A stretch of DNA of 64,000 nt, taken from contig CAKPAI010000001.1 of NCBI GenBank assembly GCA_934133005.1, forward strand, positions 310,001-374,000, written 5' to 3'. Below, in pieces: positions 17,465-25,610 of the stretch. Numbering within the stretch: position 1 is the stretch's first letter; every line of letters starts with the position of its first letter. Source of the DNA: an uncultured Clostridia bacterium. Its GTDB lineage: Bacteria > Bacillota > Clostridia > TANB77 > CAG-508. Position numbers and translations under genes: made by a program. Below the pieces are notes generated by a model. The model saw nothing but the letters and a program-made list of their open reading frames with translations, was not told the origin of the DNA and did no database searches.

Positions 17465-17489
17465 TTTATCACCCCTATATTTTTGGAAT

Positions 17490-17562
17490 ATCGATATTTT
17501 GCATTTTTTAGAAAATCGATTTCTACGATACATATTATACAAAACTATTGTAATTTTTTCAA
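17490..17562 (-). promoter_or_regulatory. Promoter of the second DUF6076 gene with paired ATCGAT palindromes
   Basis: Minus-strand TTGAAA (17557-17562), 18-bp spacer, TATAAT (17533-17538). Downstream, ATCGAT occurs at 17515-17520 and 17490-17495, 25 bp apart, before the ATG at 17464. ATCGAT pairs here echo the GTTAAC pairs of the first copy. Confidence 0.5.
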
Positions 17563-17661
17563 TATCGTTTTATTATTTCCATCAGAAGCAGATAAAAATT
17601 TTATCTTCGCTTATGTACATTGAAAACTAAATAGTCCAGATATACACAAATAAAGAAACTT

Positions 17662-17726
17662 CTACCTGGCTAACGTGATGTAAAGGGGTAGCTCTCCTAG
17701 ATGGAGGGAATGGAAACAGAACCATT
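17662..17726 (+). promoter_or_regulatory. Structured leader upstream of the excisionase-helicase operon
   Basis: Three successive hairpins: CTACC/GGTAG (17662-17691), CTCTCC/GGAGGG (17692-17708) and AATGG/CCATT (17709-17726). The segment is richer in GC than its flanks, and an A-rich tract follows. The position is that of a cis-acting leader or attenuator. The rest of the 334-bp gap 17465-17798 is the DUF6076 promoter. Confidence 0.45.
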
Positions 17727-17798
17727 ATGGTATTAAATACATATATAGGGACGTTAAACAAGAAAAAAAAATTTTTGAGGAAAGGAGAACAAATACCT

Positions 17799-18002
17799 AT
17801 GAGAAGTACATTTAAAACAAACGAAGAATTACCTGCAACATTGTCAGCAACAGATATTAGTAAATACTTAGGAATTTCGAAAGCTAATTCATATCAATTA
17901 ATGAATCGTTCAGATTTTCCTACACTTAAACTTGGTAAACGAAAATTAGTACCAAAAGATAAATTTTTAATATGGGTAAATAACAATACAAATGTTATTT
18001 AG
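17799..18002 (+). CDS. xis: Excisionase-type helix-turn-helix protein of element 2
   Basis: 67 aa starting at MRSTFKTNEELPATL, preceded by GAGGAAAGGAGAAC; an earlier ATG at 17727 lies inside the leader hairpin. The core LSATDISKYLGISKANSYQLM, then FPTLKLGKRKLVPKDKF, is the MerR/excisionase-like winged helix of integrative elements. It should bind attachment sites or the operon promoter. The helicase gene starts 12 bp downstream, after AGAAGGAG. Confidence 0.8.
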   Translation: MRSTFKTNEELPATLSATDISKYLGISKANSYQLMNRSDFPTLKLGKRKLVPKDKFLIWVNNNTNVI

Positions 18003-18014
18003 AAGGAGTAACTT

Positions 18015-19940
18015 ATGGAAGAAAATATGAATAAAAAAAATAATATTCAGGTAAATGCTTTAAATGTTGGCACAGAGAAAGCATCTTCTAAATATTATTC
18101 TTATCAAAATGATTCTACTGATATTATACAAGCAAATACAAATAAATTCAATAAAAATCAAGAAAATTCTTTAAGTTCTCTATTTGAAAATACACCTTAT
18201 GAAATAATTGATGGTTCTTTATTTAAGGTTACAAATAAAAAAGGAAATAAAGTTTATCAAAAATTATCAAACTTTGTTCCTTATTTAAAAAATGAAACAA
18301 TTATTGATGATGGTGTAGATGTAAAAAGATATTTGAGCATGGAAGGTAAACATGCTAATGGCAAAAATCTGCCTTCCATTAGAATATCTGCAAATGATTT
18401 TAACAATATGAATTGGATAACAAAAAATTGGGGCTTACATTGTAATATTGAAACAGGACAAACTGTAAAAGATTGTATTAGACATGCTATTCAATGTACT
18501 GCAACTAATATAAAAATTGAACATATCTATTGTCATACTGGTTGGAGAAATATTAATAACAAATTAGTATTTCTATGTAATAGTTTATATTTAGATAAAA
18601 ATATTGAAACAAATGTTGAACTAGAAGGAAAATTATCACGTTATTGCTTAACAGATGTTACAGAAAGAAATATCGATGAAGATTTAAAATGTATAAGGAA
18701 ATTACTAGATACTGAATTTATACCACATAAAATCATATTACCTTTAATTGCTTTAGCATTTCTATCTCCATTAAATCATTTTCTAGAAATAGCTGATTGT
18801 GAACCAAAATTAGTATTATTTTTAATTGGAAAAACTGGAGCTAAGAAAAGCACTCTTGCTTCTCTTATATTATCATTCTTTGGAGATTTTACTAATACTG
18901 ATTTACCTATATCTTTTAGAGATACTGCTAATAGTATTATTGCACAATCATTTATCTTAAAAGATGTTTTAACTGTAATTGATGACTACCACCCTTCTAC
19001 TAAATTAGATGAATTATCTATGAATAAAACAGCACAAGTCATTATGAGATCTTATGGCGATAGAATAGGAAAAAATAGATTAAATTGTGATAGTACATTA
19101 AAAGTATCCAAACCACCTAGAGGAAATGCCATCATTACTGGAGAATCAACACCAGATATTTCCGAAAGCGGTACTGCTAGATATATCAGTATTGAATTAC
19201 AGCCAAACGACATTGATGTTTCGAAATTAACCAAATTACAAGAATTATCAAGAAATGGATCTTTTAAATCTGTTATGAGTTTTTATATTAGATGGATTTA
19301 TCAATATGTGAATGGTGTTTATACAGAAAAAGAATATGCAAATAAATTAAGAGAAGATTTTATAAATAATAGAAAAATCCTAATTACAGAATTAACTAAT
19401 AGAAATATAACTTTTCATCCTAGAATACCCGAAGCATTATCTTGGCTCTTTATAGGTTTTGAGAAATTTTTAAACCTTATGAATAATGCAAATGTTCTTA
19501 CAAATGATGATTTACAATTTTTAGTTTCCGAATTTGCAGATATTTTAATAAATCTAGCAATATCTCAATCTAAAACTGTTACTGAAGATAATCCTAGTAT
19601 GAAGTTTGTTACTAAATTAAATTCATTGTTAGAAAGCAAAATTGCAAGAGTTCAAGATATAAGAACTTATCAATATGCAGGTGGAAATGGCTTTATTGGT
19701 TATGAAGATGATATGTACTATTATTTAATATCAAGCATATCTCATAAATTAGTAAAAAAACTTTGTGATGAACAAGGAGAATTGTTCTCAGTAAGTGAGA
19801 GAACTCTATTAAAACACTTAGATGAAGATGGATTTATAGAAACTTCAAAAGATAGTAGAACAAAATTACTACGAGTTGGTGGTAGTCCACAAAGATTTAT
19901 ATGGTTAAAAAAAGATAAATTTAGGAGTATTATACAGTAA
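18015..19940 (+). CDS. SF3/DUF927-like replication helicase of element 2
   Basis: 641 aa. The N-terminal half is unrecognised. The ATPase core has Walker A GKTGAKKST (272-280) and Walker B VIDDYHPS from 321, then a sensor-like NAIITGE. The C-terminal 100 residues look like a winged helix (SVSERTLLKHLDEDGFIET). Such proteins replicate plasmids and integrative mobilizable elements after excision. The TGTWACA array starts 8 bp after its stop, consistent with an origin that it serves. Confidence 0.7.
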   Translation: MEENMNKKNNIQVNALNVGTEKASSKYYSYQNDSTDIIQANTNKFNKNQENSLSSLFENTPYEIIDGSLFKVTNKKGNKVYQKLSNFVPYLKNETIIDDGVDVKRYLSMEGKHANGKNLPSIRISANDFNNMNWITKNWGLHCNIETGQTVKDCIRHAIQCTATNIKIEHIYCHTGWRNINNKLVFLCNSLYLDKNIETNVELEGKLSRYCLTDVTERNIDEDLKCIRKLLDTEFIPHKIILPLIALAFLSPLNHFLEIADCEPKLVLFLIGKTGAKKSTLASLILSFFGDFTNTDLPISFRDTANSIIAQSFILKDVLTVIDDYHPSTKLDELSMNKTAQVIMRSYGDRIGKNRLNCDSTLKVSKPPRGNAIITGESTPDISESGTARYISIELQPNDIDVSKLTKLQELSRNGSFKSVMSFYIRWIYQYVNGVYTEKEYANKLREDFINNRKILITELTNRNITFHPRIPEALSWLFIGFEKFLNLMNNANVLTNDDLQFLVSEFADILINLAISQSKTVTEDNPSMKFVTKLNSLLESKIARVQDIRTYQYAGGNGFIGYEDDMYYYLISSISHKLVKKLCDEQGELFSVSERTLLKHLDEDGFIETSKDSRTKLLRVGGSPQRFIWLKKDKFRSIIQ

Positions 19941-19947
19941 TATTTTC

Positions 19948-20135
19948 TGTTACAACTGTTACATTTTTCTAAATTGCATATGGTTGTAAGAAAATATTAG
20001 TAACAATTATCTAAAATTATCTGATACAAAAATGAAACAGAATTTGTTACAACTTGTATCAGATATGTAACAAATAACGAAAGTTTATAATCAACTTATA
20101 TAACTATATTCTACAGTGTTGTAACAGATGTAACA
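19948..20135. repeat. Symmetric TGTWACA array, candidate replication origin
   Basis: TGTTACA at 19948, 19957 and 20045; TGTAACA at 20066, 20120 and 20129; plus GTAACA at 20000. The outer pairs both have a 9-bp period and face opposite ways, and the middle pair forms an inverted repeat (TTGTTACAA / TGTAACAA). The stretch is AT-rich and gene-free, within the 437-bp gap 19941-20377. Confidence 0.55.
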
Positions 20136-20232
20136 GTATTTTTATATATAATACTTCACTTCTTGCTAAATTTAAGCTATTCTTTGTAGTTTTTTATAGG
20201 CAAGATTCCTAATTGTATAGACATACAATTAA

Positions 20233-20338
20233 ATGGTTGCGTTATTGCTTTAGCAATTACGAACCATTATATGTGGCTTTGCCACTAGATTTTACACCCA
20301 AAATTCACTTTGGGTGTTTTAATTTTGGGAGAACCCAA
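20233..20338. other. oriT: oriT-like hairpin series upstream of mobC
   Basis: Four hairpins: an arm from ATGGTTGCG with loop TTTA (20233-20267), GTGGC/GCCAC (20273-20285), ACACCCAAA/TTTGGGTGT (20294-20317) and TTGGG/CCCAA (20325-20338). Directly upstream of mobC and the relaxase gene, this is the expected transfer origin. The nick site cannot be fixed from sequence alone. Confidence 0.6.
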
Positions 20339-20377
20339 ACCCCTTTTACAAATTTTAGAGAAAGGAACTTAATATAT

Positions 20378-20689
20378 ATGAGAAAAAATAATAAACAAAT
20401 TAATTTTAGAGTTAGTGAAAAAGATTATAACTATATAAAAAGGCAATCTGAAAAAGCTAATATAACTTTAACTGACTATTTAAAATATTCAGCACTTAAC
20501 AAGAACATATATGTAATTGATGGATTAGATGATGCTTCAAGAGAACTTGCTAAAATTGGAAATAACTTAAATCAGCTAACTAGACTATGTCATCAAGGTG
20601 TTATTACTTGTTTAGATTTAAGTGAGATTAGAGAGCAGGTGAAACATATATGGCAGTTATTAAATTTACTAACTCCAAATCAACTTTAA
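20378..20689 (+). CDS. mobC: MobC-type mobilization protein
   Basis: 103 aa starting at MRKNNKQINFRVSEKDY, with GAGAAAGGA upstream. The N-terminal ribbon-helix-helix (INFRVSEKDYNYIKRQSEKA) and C-terminal LAKIGNNLNQLTRLCHQG are the MobC signature. MobC binds oriT next to the nick and helps the relaxase open the strands. The 3' end overlaps the relaxase start by 40 bp, so the two are coupled. Confidence 0.85.
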   Translation: MRKNNKQINFRVSEKDYNYIKRQSEKANITLTDYLKYSALNKNIYVIDGLDDASRELAKIGNNLNQLTRLCHQGVITCLDLSEIREQVKHIWQLLNLLTPNQL

Positions 20690-21900
20690 AACATATTATA
20701 AATTACATAACACAAGATGCTAAAACTACTACTGAATTAATTACAGGAAAAGATTGTACTTCTGACAATGCCTTAGAGGAAATGCAAACTGTAAAAAATT
20801 TATATAACAAGACAACTGGCAGACAATATATTCATTTAGTACAATCTTTTTCCCCTAACGATAATTTAAGTTATGACAAAGCACATGAAATTGGATTAGA
20901 ACTTGCAAAACAATATAAAGGTTTTCAAGTATTAGTAGCAACTCATACTGACAGAGAACATGTACATAATCATCTCGTAATAAATTCTGTATCTTTTGAA
21001 GATGGTAAGAAATTTCAACAAAGTAAAAAAGATATGGAAAAAATAAAAATACATTCTAATGAATTATGTGCAAAAAATGGACTTTCCACTATTTCATTAA
21101 AAGGAAATTCAAAGGTTAGTAATAGTTTAACACTAAAAGAATATCATGTAGCAAATAAAGGTCAAAGTTGGAAAATGCAACTAATAAATGCCATTGACTA
21201 TTCAATAGAAAATTCATTAACTAAAAAAGATTTCATATCAAATATGAATAGTTTAGGGTATCAAGTTAATTGGACTGATACAAGAAAAAGTATAACTTAC
21301 ACTACTCCAACTGGAATGAAGTGTAGAGATAATAAATTATATGATATTAAATATTTAAAGGAGACTATGCAAAATGAGTTTAATAGAAAATTTAAAAGAG
21401 AAAAATCAAATACCACAGCAAACACAAATGAAAGCAGAGTTTTACACAGTTCAACCAGAAACGTGGATAACTCTTTTCAAGTGGATAGAAGATACGAAGG
21501 ACAAAATCAAAAATATGGAATACAAAATGGACAAGCAAATTTCAATGGCAGACATTCTAAATACACTAAAAAAGGAACTTACAGAAACAATAAGAATACA
21601 TCTGGAAGTTCAGATGATGAAATATCAAGAGGAATTGAAAGAACTACAAAAGATAAAATGGAAAAATATATTCAAATGGATACCAATAGGTATTGTAATA
21701 GGTATTTTAGTAACCGTTCTCTGGATACATTAGTATCCCTTGCCTATTTATTTGAAAATAGACAATATAATCAAAATAAACCTAAAAGAACAATAAGAAG
21801 TTTTAGGAGTTTAAGCAAACAAGCTAAAAAAGAATGGATTATGAAGCATAAATATTCAAGTAGTTTTGATTGGTTTGAAGAAGATGAATGGGAAATGTAA
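20650..21900 (+). CDS. mobA: MOBP-type relaxase (MobA/VirD2-like)
   Basis: 416 aa. The candidate nicking tyrosine is Y19 (HIINYITQDAK). The metal-binding histidine motif is HTDREHVHNH (H99, H104, H106, H108). The relaxase should cut and covalently hold oriT DNA for transfer by a helper element's secretion system; no type IV secretion genes are visible here, so the element is mobilizable and not self-transmissible. The C-terminal 150 residues are low-complexity and polar. A second protein (21374-21733) is encoded in another frame over codons 242-361. Confidence 0.85.
   Translation: MAVIKFTNSKSTLKHIINYITQDAKTTTELITGKDCTSDNALEEMQTVKNLYNKTTGRQYIHLVQSFSPNDNLSYDKAHEIGLELAKQYKGFQVLVATHTDREHVHNHLVINSVSFEDGKKFQQSKKDMEKIKIHSNELCAKNGLSTISLKGNSKVSNSLTLKEYHVANKGQSWKMQLINAIDYSIENSLTKKDFISNMNSLGYQVNWTDTRKSITYTTPTGMKCRDNKLYDIKYLKETMQNEFNRKFKREKSNTTANTNESRVLHSSTRNVDNSFQVDRRYEGQNQKYGIQNGQANFNGRHSKYTKKGTYRNNKNTSGSSDDEISRGIERTTKDKMEKYIQMDTNRYCNRYFSNRSLDTLVSLAYLFENRQYNQNKPKRTIRSFRSLSKQAKKEWIMKHKYSSSFDWFEEDEWEM
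21374..21733 (+). CDS. Nested mobilization-type membrane protein inside the relaxase gene
   Basis: 119 aa in the +1 frame relative to the relaxase. AAGGAG lies 10 bases before its ATG. The product is plausible in itself: a long helical or coiled-coil part (DTKDKIKNMEYKMDKQI through MMKYQEELKELQKIKWKN), then one clear membrane helix at the C-terminus (IPIGIVIGILVTVLWIH). ColE1-type plasmids have the same arrangement: mbeB and mbeD lie inside mbeA, and MbeB-like proteins stabilise the relaxosome. The role here is inferred from that parallel. Confidence 0.65.
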   Translation: MSLIENLKEKNQIPQQTQMKAEFYTVQPETWITLFKWIEDTKDKIKNMEYKMDKQISMADILNTLKKELTETIRIHLEVQMMKYQEELKELQKIKWKNIFKWIPIGIVIGILVTVLWIH

Positions 21901-21925
21901 AAAATATTTTTAACAATATTGACTT

Positions 21926-21962
21926 TTGACTGTCATAATGTTATTATATTTATGGCAGTCAA
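21926..21962 (+). promoter_or_regulatory. 13-bp inverted repeat, operator of the RHH gene
   Basis: TTGACTGTCATAA and TTATGGCAGTCAA match as inverted repeats at 12 of 13 positions with an 11-bp spacer, ending 14 bp before the ATG and overlapping the likely promoter. ACAGTCAA recurs near 22162. Confidence 0.6.
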
Positions 21963-21975
21963 AAAGGAGGTGGAT

Positions 21976-22140
21976 ATGACTGAGAAAAAGCTAGGTCGTC
22001 CAACTGATAATCCTAAGAATACTAAATTAACTGTTCGTGTAGATGCGGAAACATTAGAAATATTAGAAAAATATTGTAAGAAAGAAAATATATCTAAAAT
22101 GGAAGGTATTCGTAGAGGAATTAGAAAATTGGACAAATAA
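21976..22140 (+). CDS. CopG/Arc-type ribbon-helix-helix regulator
   Basis: 54 aa starting at MTEKKLGRPTDNPK, with AAAAAGGAGGTGGAT upstream. The core TKLTVRVDAETLEILEKYCK then SKMEGIRRGI has the beta-strand-helix-helix pattern of RHH repressors. The inverted repeat just upstream suggests autoregulation. It lies between the mobilization genes and the integrase, so it may set the balance between transfer and integration (inference). Confidence 0.7.
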   Translation: MTEKKLGRPTDNPKNTKLTVRVDAETLEILEKYCKKENISKMEGIRRGIRKLDK

Positions 22141-22201
22141 AAAAGGAAATAGTGTTTCTGACAGTCAATCTTATTACACTATTCCCTAGCAATACTACTT
22201 C

Positions 22202-22249
22202 GAAAGTAGAATTACATGAATATTATATCACATGCAATCTTCTACTTTC
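22202..22249. repeat. Inverted repeat upstream of a small hypothetical gene
   Basis: GAAAGTAGAA and TTCTACTTTC are perfect 10-bp arms with a 28-nt middle that holds CATG twice. It could be a terminator, a translational control hairpin or a binding site; a clear T-tract is lacking. Confidence 0.4.
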
Positions 22250-22289
22250 AACAAAAATGAAAATTTTAATGAAAGAAGGAGGATTTTTT

Positions 22290-22574
22290 ATGCCTATCAA
22301 TCAAAATTTATTTGAAGAAGAACTTGATGAGTTCTTTAATAATCTAATCAATTCATATCTAAACTATTTATCACAAGAAGATGAAATTTATAAGAAGCTT
22401 GGTAAAAATAAAAATTCTTGTATTGAAAATTTTCTAAAGGACTTTCCTAATACTAATGATTCTTTAGAAAAACTTATCAATTATATTTATTTAGAAAATG
22501 AATATGAATCTGATGTCTTATATAGACAAGGTTTTATTGATTGCTTTAACTTTCTAAAACTTCTTGATTACTAA
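22290..22574 (+). CDS. Small acidic hypothetical protein of element 2
   Basis: 94 aa starting at MPINQNLFEEELDEF, with GAAGGAGGATTTTTT before the ATG. It is all-helical by composition, acidic, without cysteine motif or membrane helix. I do not recognise it. The stop lies 16 bp before the integrase start, so the two are probably co-transcribed. A position next to an integrase suggests a recombination or copy-control accessory factor, but nothing in the sequence proves this. Confidence 0.6.
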   Translation: MPINQNLFEEELDEFFNNLINSYLNYLSQEDEIYKKLGKNKNSCIENFLKDFPNTNDSLEKLINYIYLENEYESDVLYRQGFIDCFNFLKLLDY

Positions 22575-22590
22575 ATCAAGGAGGTTCAAT

Positions 22591-23877
22591 ATGTCAAAAA
22601 GAGGTCAAAATGAAGGCAGTATTAGACAAAGAAAAGATGGTACTTGGGAAGCTAGATATACTGTAGGTGTAAAAGAAAATGGAAAACCTAACAGAAAATC
22701 TGTATATGCTAAAACTAGAAAAGAAGTTAAAGATAAATTAAATGCCATTTTGTTATCTCTAAAGAATGGAACTTATACTAATTCAAATAATATATTATTC
22801 ATAGATTGGCTTAGCAAATGGCTTGAAACTTATGCTAAGCCTAATATAAAACTTGCTACATATACAAGTTATGAAACATATATACGAGGTCATTTGAAAC
22901 CTTATTTTTCTAATATAAAATTACAATCTGTTTCAGCAGAAATGCTACAAAAATTCTTTAATTATAAACAGAACAATGGTAGATTAGATAATCGTGAAGG
23001 TGGCTTATCAGCTAAAACTTTGAAAAATATGTATAATATGCTACATGCTTCATTTAAACAAGCATATATTAATGGATTAGTTCAAACAAATATCGTTGAA
23101 ACTATAAGAACTCCTAAAATTTTCAGAAAAGAAATGAGAGTTTTAACTAGAGAAGAACAAAATAAATTAATTCATGTTGCTAGAAATTATAGATTAGGAA
23201 TTGTTGTTATATTAGATTTATTTACAGGTATGAGATTGGGTGAAATCCTTGCTTTGAGATGGTGTGATGTTGATTTAAAAGGTCAAAATTTAATTGTTAG
23301 AAATAGTATTAAGAGATTATCTACCCATGAGAAAGCATCTAAAAATCAGAATAAAACTAAATTAATTTTAGATACTCCAAAATCTCAAACAAGTTATAGA
23401 GAAATACCGCTTCTCTCTCCTATTGTTAAAGAATTAAAAACTCACAAGCAAAAGCAAAAAATTGAAATCCAATTAGCTGGTAAATCCTATATAAATAAAG
23501 ATTTTCTATTTTGTAATCAAATTGGAGAACCTTATGATCAGAAAACTTTTTGGAAAGAGTATTCTTTAATGTTAATAGATGCCGGTTTACGAGATAAAAA
23601 AGAAAAACCAATTAGAAATAAAATTAAAAAGAATATAAAATCTAAACCCAAATCTCATGCTGATAAAGTTCAAGTTACATTCCATACTTTAAGACATACT
23701 TTTGCAACTAGAGCAATTGAGCAAGGTATGGAAATTCCTGTACTTAGTAAAATTCTAGGACATGCTGATATAAGTACCACTTTGAATAAATATTGCCATG
23801 CTATTCCAGATAGGAAGCGTGAAAATATGGAGAAAATTGAGTGTTTATATGATGATAGCCTAGATGGTGGAATCTAG
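22591..23877 (+). CDS. int: Tyrosine integrase of element 2
   Basis: 428 aa starting at MSKRGQNEGSIRQRK after AAGGAGGTTCAAT; an earlier ATG at 22564 overlaps the previous gene. An AP2-like N-terminal arm-binding domain and SAM-like domain precede a catalytic domain with R215 (TGMRLGEI), H365xxR368 (HTLRHTFATRA), H391 (LGHADISTT) and Y401. It is longer than the first integrase because of a Lys-rich insert near 335-360. The target site may be the tRNA-fMet core repeated at 12193 and 27366. A terminator overlaps its stop codon. Confidence 0.9.
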   Translation: MSKRGQNEGSIRQRKDGTWEARYTVGVKENGKPNRKSVYAKTRKEVKDKLNAILLSLKNGTYTNSNNILFIDWLSKWLETYAKPNIKLATYTSYETYIRGHLKPYFSNIKLQSVSAEMLQKFFNYKQNNGRLDNREGGLSAKTLKNMYNMLHASFKQAYINGLVQTNIVETIRTPKIFRKEMRVLTREEQNKLIHVARNYRLGIVVILDLFTGMRLGEILALRWCDVDLKGQNLIVRNSIKRLSTHEKASKNQNKTKLILDTPKSQTSYREIPLLSPIVKELKTHKQKQKIEIQLAGKSYINKDFLFCNQIGEPYDQKTFWKEYSLMLIDAGLRDKKEKPIRNKIKKNIKSKPKSHADKVQVTFHTLRHTFATRAIEQGMEIPVLSKILGHADISTTLNKYCHAIPDRKRENMEKIECLYDDSLDGGI

Positions 23878-23882
23878 GCTAT
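23855..23882 (+). terminator. Terminator overlapping the integrase stop codon
   Basis: ATAGCCTAGAT pairs with ATCTAGGCTAT across TGGTGGA; a short T-rich stretch follows. Confidence 0.7.
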
Positions 23883-23903
23883 TTTGTGTAAAATACTATA
23901 ATA

Positions 23904-24329
23904 TTAAATTTCATCTGGAGTAAAAACTTCAATTCCATTTTCTATTAAAAGGTCTGCCAATATACCATTTCCATCTATTAATTTATTATCAAAATTTCCA
24001 CTATAAATTTTATTAACTCCACAAGACGGGCTTCTTGGCTGAAGTATCGCTTTATTGATATTTAAGCTTTTAGCTAATTTTAATACTTCTATTGCTCCTC
24101 TTTCAAAATTTTCTGTAACATCATTTCCTTCATTATCAATTGCATATCTTTTTCCATCAATAACTTTAAGTTCCACAGGTTTTCTTGGTGTCTTTAACCC
24201 TCCTAGTTGTTCTGGACAAATTGGTATAGCTTTTCCTTCCTTTACTAAATCAAAAATCTTTTTATTAAAATTATTGCCTCCACTATATTTGCAATTTATT
24301 CCTACTAAACAAGCACTTACAAGTATCAT
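23904..24329 (-). CDS. DUF523 family protein
   Basis: 141 aa, full length for DUF523. It carries the family's conserved Cys and Gly pattern: SACLVGINCKYSGG, CPEQLGGL, RKPVEL, NEGNDVT, and PRSPSCG near the C-terminus. Function is unknown; the cysteines suggest metal or Fe-S binding. Its ATG overlaps the stop of the upstream NUDIX gene by one base, so the two are translated together. Last gene of the leftward cluster 27174 to 23904. Confidence 0.8.
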   Translation of the reverse strand: MILVSACLVGINCKYSGGNNFNKKIFDLVKEGKAIPICPEQLGGLKTPRKPVELKVIDGKRYAIDNEGNDVTENFERGAIEVLKLAKSLNINKAILQPRSPSCGVNKIYSGNFDNKLIDGNGILADLLIENGIEVFTPDEI

Positions 24330-24721
24330 TACATTAGACCTCTTTCTACTAAATTTGGTATAACATGTTCTCCTAAAATACTACCTACTTTTATTCCATT
24401 TTTCTTATAATCTTTATCAATCCATATTGCTTCTTTAATTTCATTTTTGCATTTTATTTTTCCTTTTATTTCAGCTAAATATGTTTGGACATGAATAGGC
24501 TCATCTGAAAAACAAGCAATATCATCATATCCACCTATAAATTCAGCATTTACTAATTCTACATTTAGCTCTTCATCTAGTTCTCTTTTTAATGTTTCAA
24601 AATCTGTTTCATTTCCTTCACGTTTTCCTCCTGGAATTATACATTCTTCCCTATTATTCTTTTTTCTTTGAACAAGGACTTTTTTATCTTTTAAAATTAC
24701 TCCACCAACTTTATCTATCAT
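24329..24721 (-). CDS. NUDIX hydrolase
   Basis: 130 aa. The NUDIX box is complete: G-x5-E then RELDEELNV (GKREGNETDFETLKREL). It hydrolyses a nucleoside diphosphate linked to some other group; the substrate cannot be read from the sequence. The first strand (VGGVILKDKKVLVQRKK) resembles MutT-like proteins. It precedes DUF523 with an overlapping stop/start. Confidence 0.85.
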   Translation of the reverse strand: MIDKVGGVILKDKKVLVQRKKNNREECIIPGGKREGNETDFETLKRELDEELNVELVNAEFIGGYDDIACFSDEPIHVQTYLAEIKGKIKCKNEIKEAIWIDKDYKKNGIKVGSILGEHVIPNLVERGLM

Positions 24722-24785
24722 ATTTTTATTACCTTTCTATCATTTTATACTTTTAAATCAGAACATTCTTTCTTCTTATTTCTTT

Positions 24786-25592
24786 TTATAATTCAATTTC
24801 ATCCAAATCATTTGGAACATACACATTACCATTAAAATATTCTTTTGCTTCTTTAGTAAATAATTCTTTTCTTGTTTCTATATTATTATCGATGCAATGC
24901 CATAATAATAAGTTCTTTATATTTAAAGTATTCATTGCAATAGAAACATCTTTTACTGTAGAATGATTCTTTTCATGTGGTTTTACCTTATATTTGTCTT
25001 TTTCTAAACACATTGCTTCATGTAGTACCCAATCTGAATTTTCTATTTTTGAATACACATTTTTACTACAAGGAACGTCTCCTAAAAAAGCTAACGTTTT
25101 TCCAGAATTTAGGATTATCTTAAATCCATACTGAATACATTCGATAGATTCTGTATCAATTGCTTCTACTTCATAACCTATAATATTAAATTTTTTACCA
25201 TTATCACAAAAATAATATTTCACAATTTCTTTATATAAATCTTCGTGTGCTTTATGAAATGTTGCACTAATAAACATATCAATTATCTGTTTTATTTCTT
25301 CAGTACAATATATATTTAATATACCATCATAATTACTTTTTCTATGTTGTTGCATGATATATCTTAAAAGTGGTATTATTCCCCATAAATGATCTATGTG
25401 TTTATGAGATATAAAAATATCATGTATTTTATTTATATTAATATTTTTGGCTTTTAAATGATTTAATATTTGATTACCACTTCCAGTATCAATCAATAAG
25501 TAATTACCGTTTGTATTTTCAAGTAACGCACTTAAACTATAACAATTTATTGTTAGTCCACTACCAGTTCCTAAAACTATTAACTTTTCCAT
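24786..25592 (-). CDS. Metallo-beta-lactamase-fold hydrolase (RNase Z-like class)
   Basis: 268 aa. The metal motif HKHIDH (HxHxDH) sits in ISHKHIDHLWG, further ligands in FLGDVP (Asp), LHEAM (His) and LLLWHCI (His). The start GTGSGLTIN with LLIDTGSG is like the RNase Z/phosphodiesterase branch. It may act on a cyclic nucleotide or RNA; no exosite arm is obvious, so the tRNA-processing enzyme itself is less likely. It lies between NUDIX genes with short spacers. Confidence 0.8.
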   Translation of the reverse strand: MEKLIVLGTGSGLTINCYSLSALLENTNGNYLLIDTGSGNQILNHLKAKNININKIHDIFISHKHIDHLWGIIPLLRYIMQQHRKSNYDGILNIYCTEEIKQIIDMFISATFHKAHEDLYKEIVKYYFCDNGKKFNIIGYEVEAIDTESIECIQYGFKIILNSGKTLAFLGDVPCSKNVYSKIENSDWVLHEAMCLEKDKYKVKPHEKNHSTVKDVSIAMNTLNIKNLLLWHCIDNNIETRKELFTKEAKEYFNGNVYVPNDLDEIEL

Positions 25593-25610
25593 ATTTTTTT
25601 TACCTTTTTC

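Noticed and set aside
17465..17542. Extended N-terminus of the second DUF6076 protein
   Set aside because: The TATAAT promoter lies within it, and AGGGGTG directly precedes ATG 17464.
17727..17798. Earlier start of the excisionase gene at ATG 17727
   Set aside because: It lies just after the leader hairpin without a ribosome site; the AAGGAG-led ATG at 17799 begins the conserved protein.
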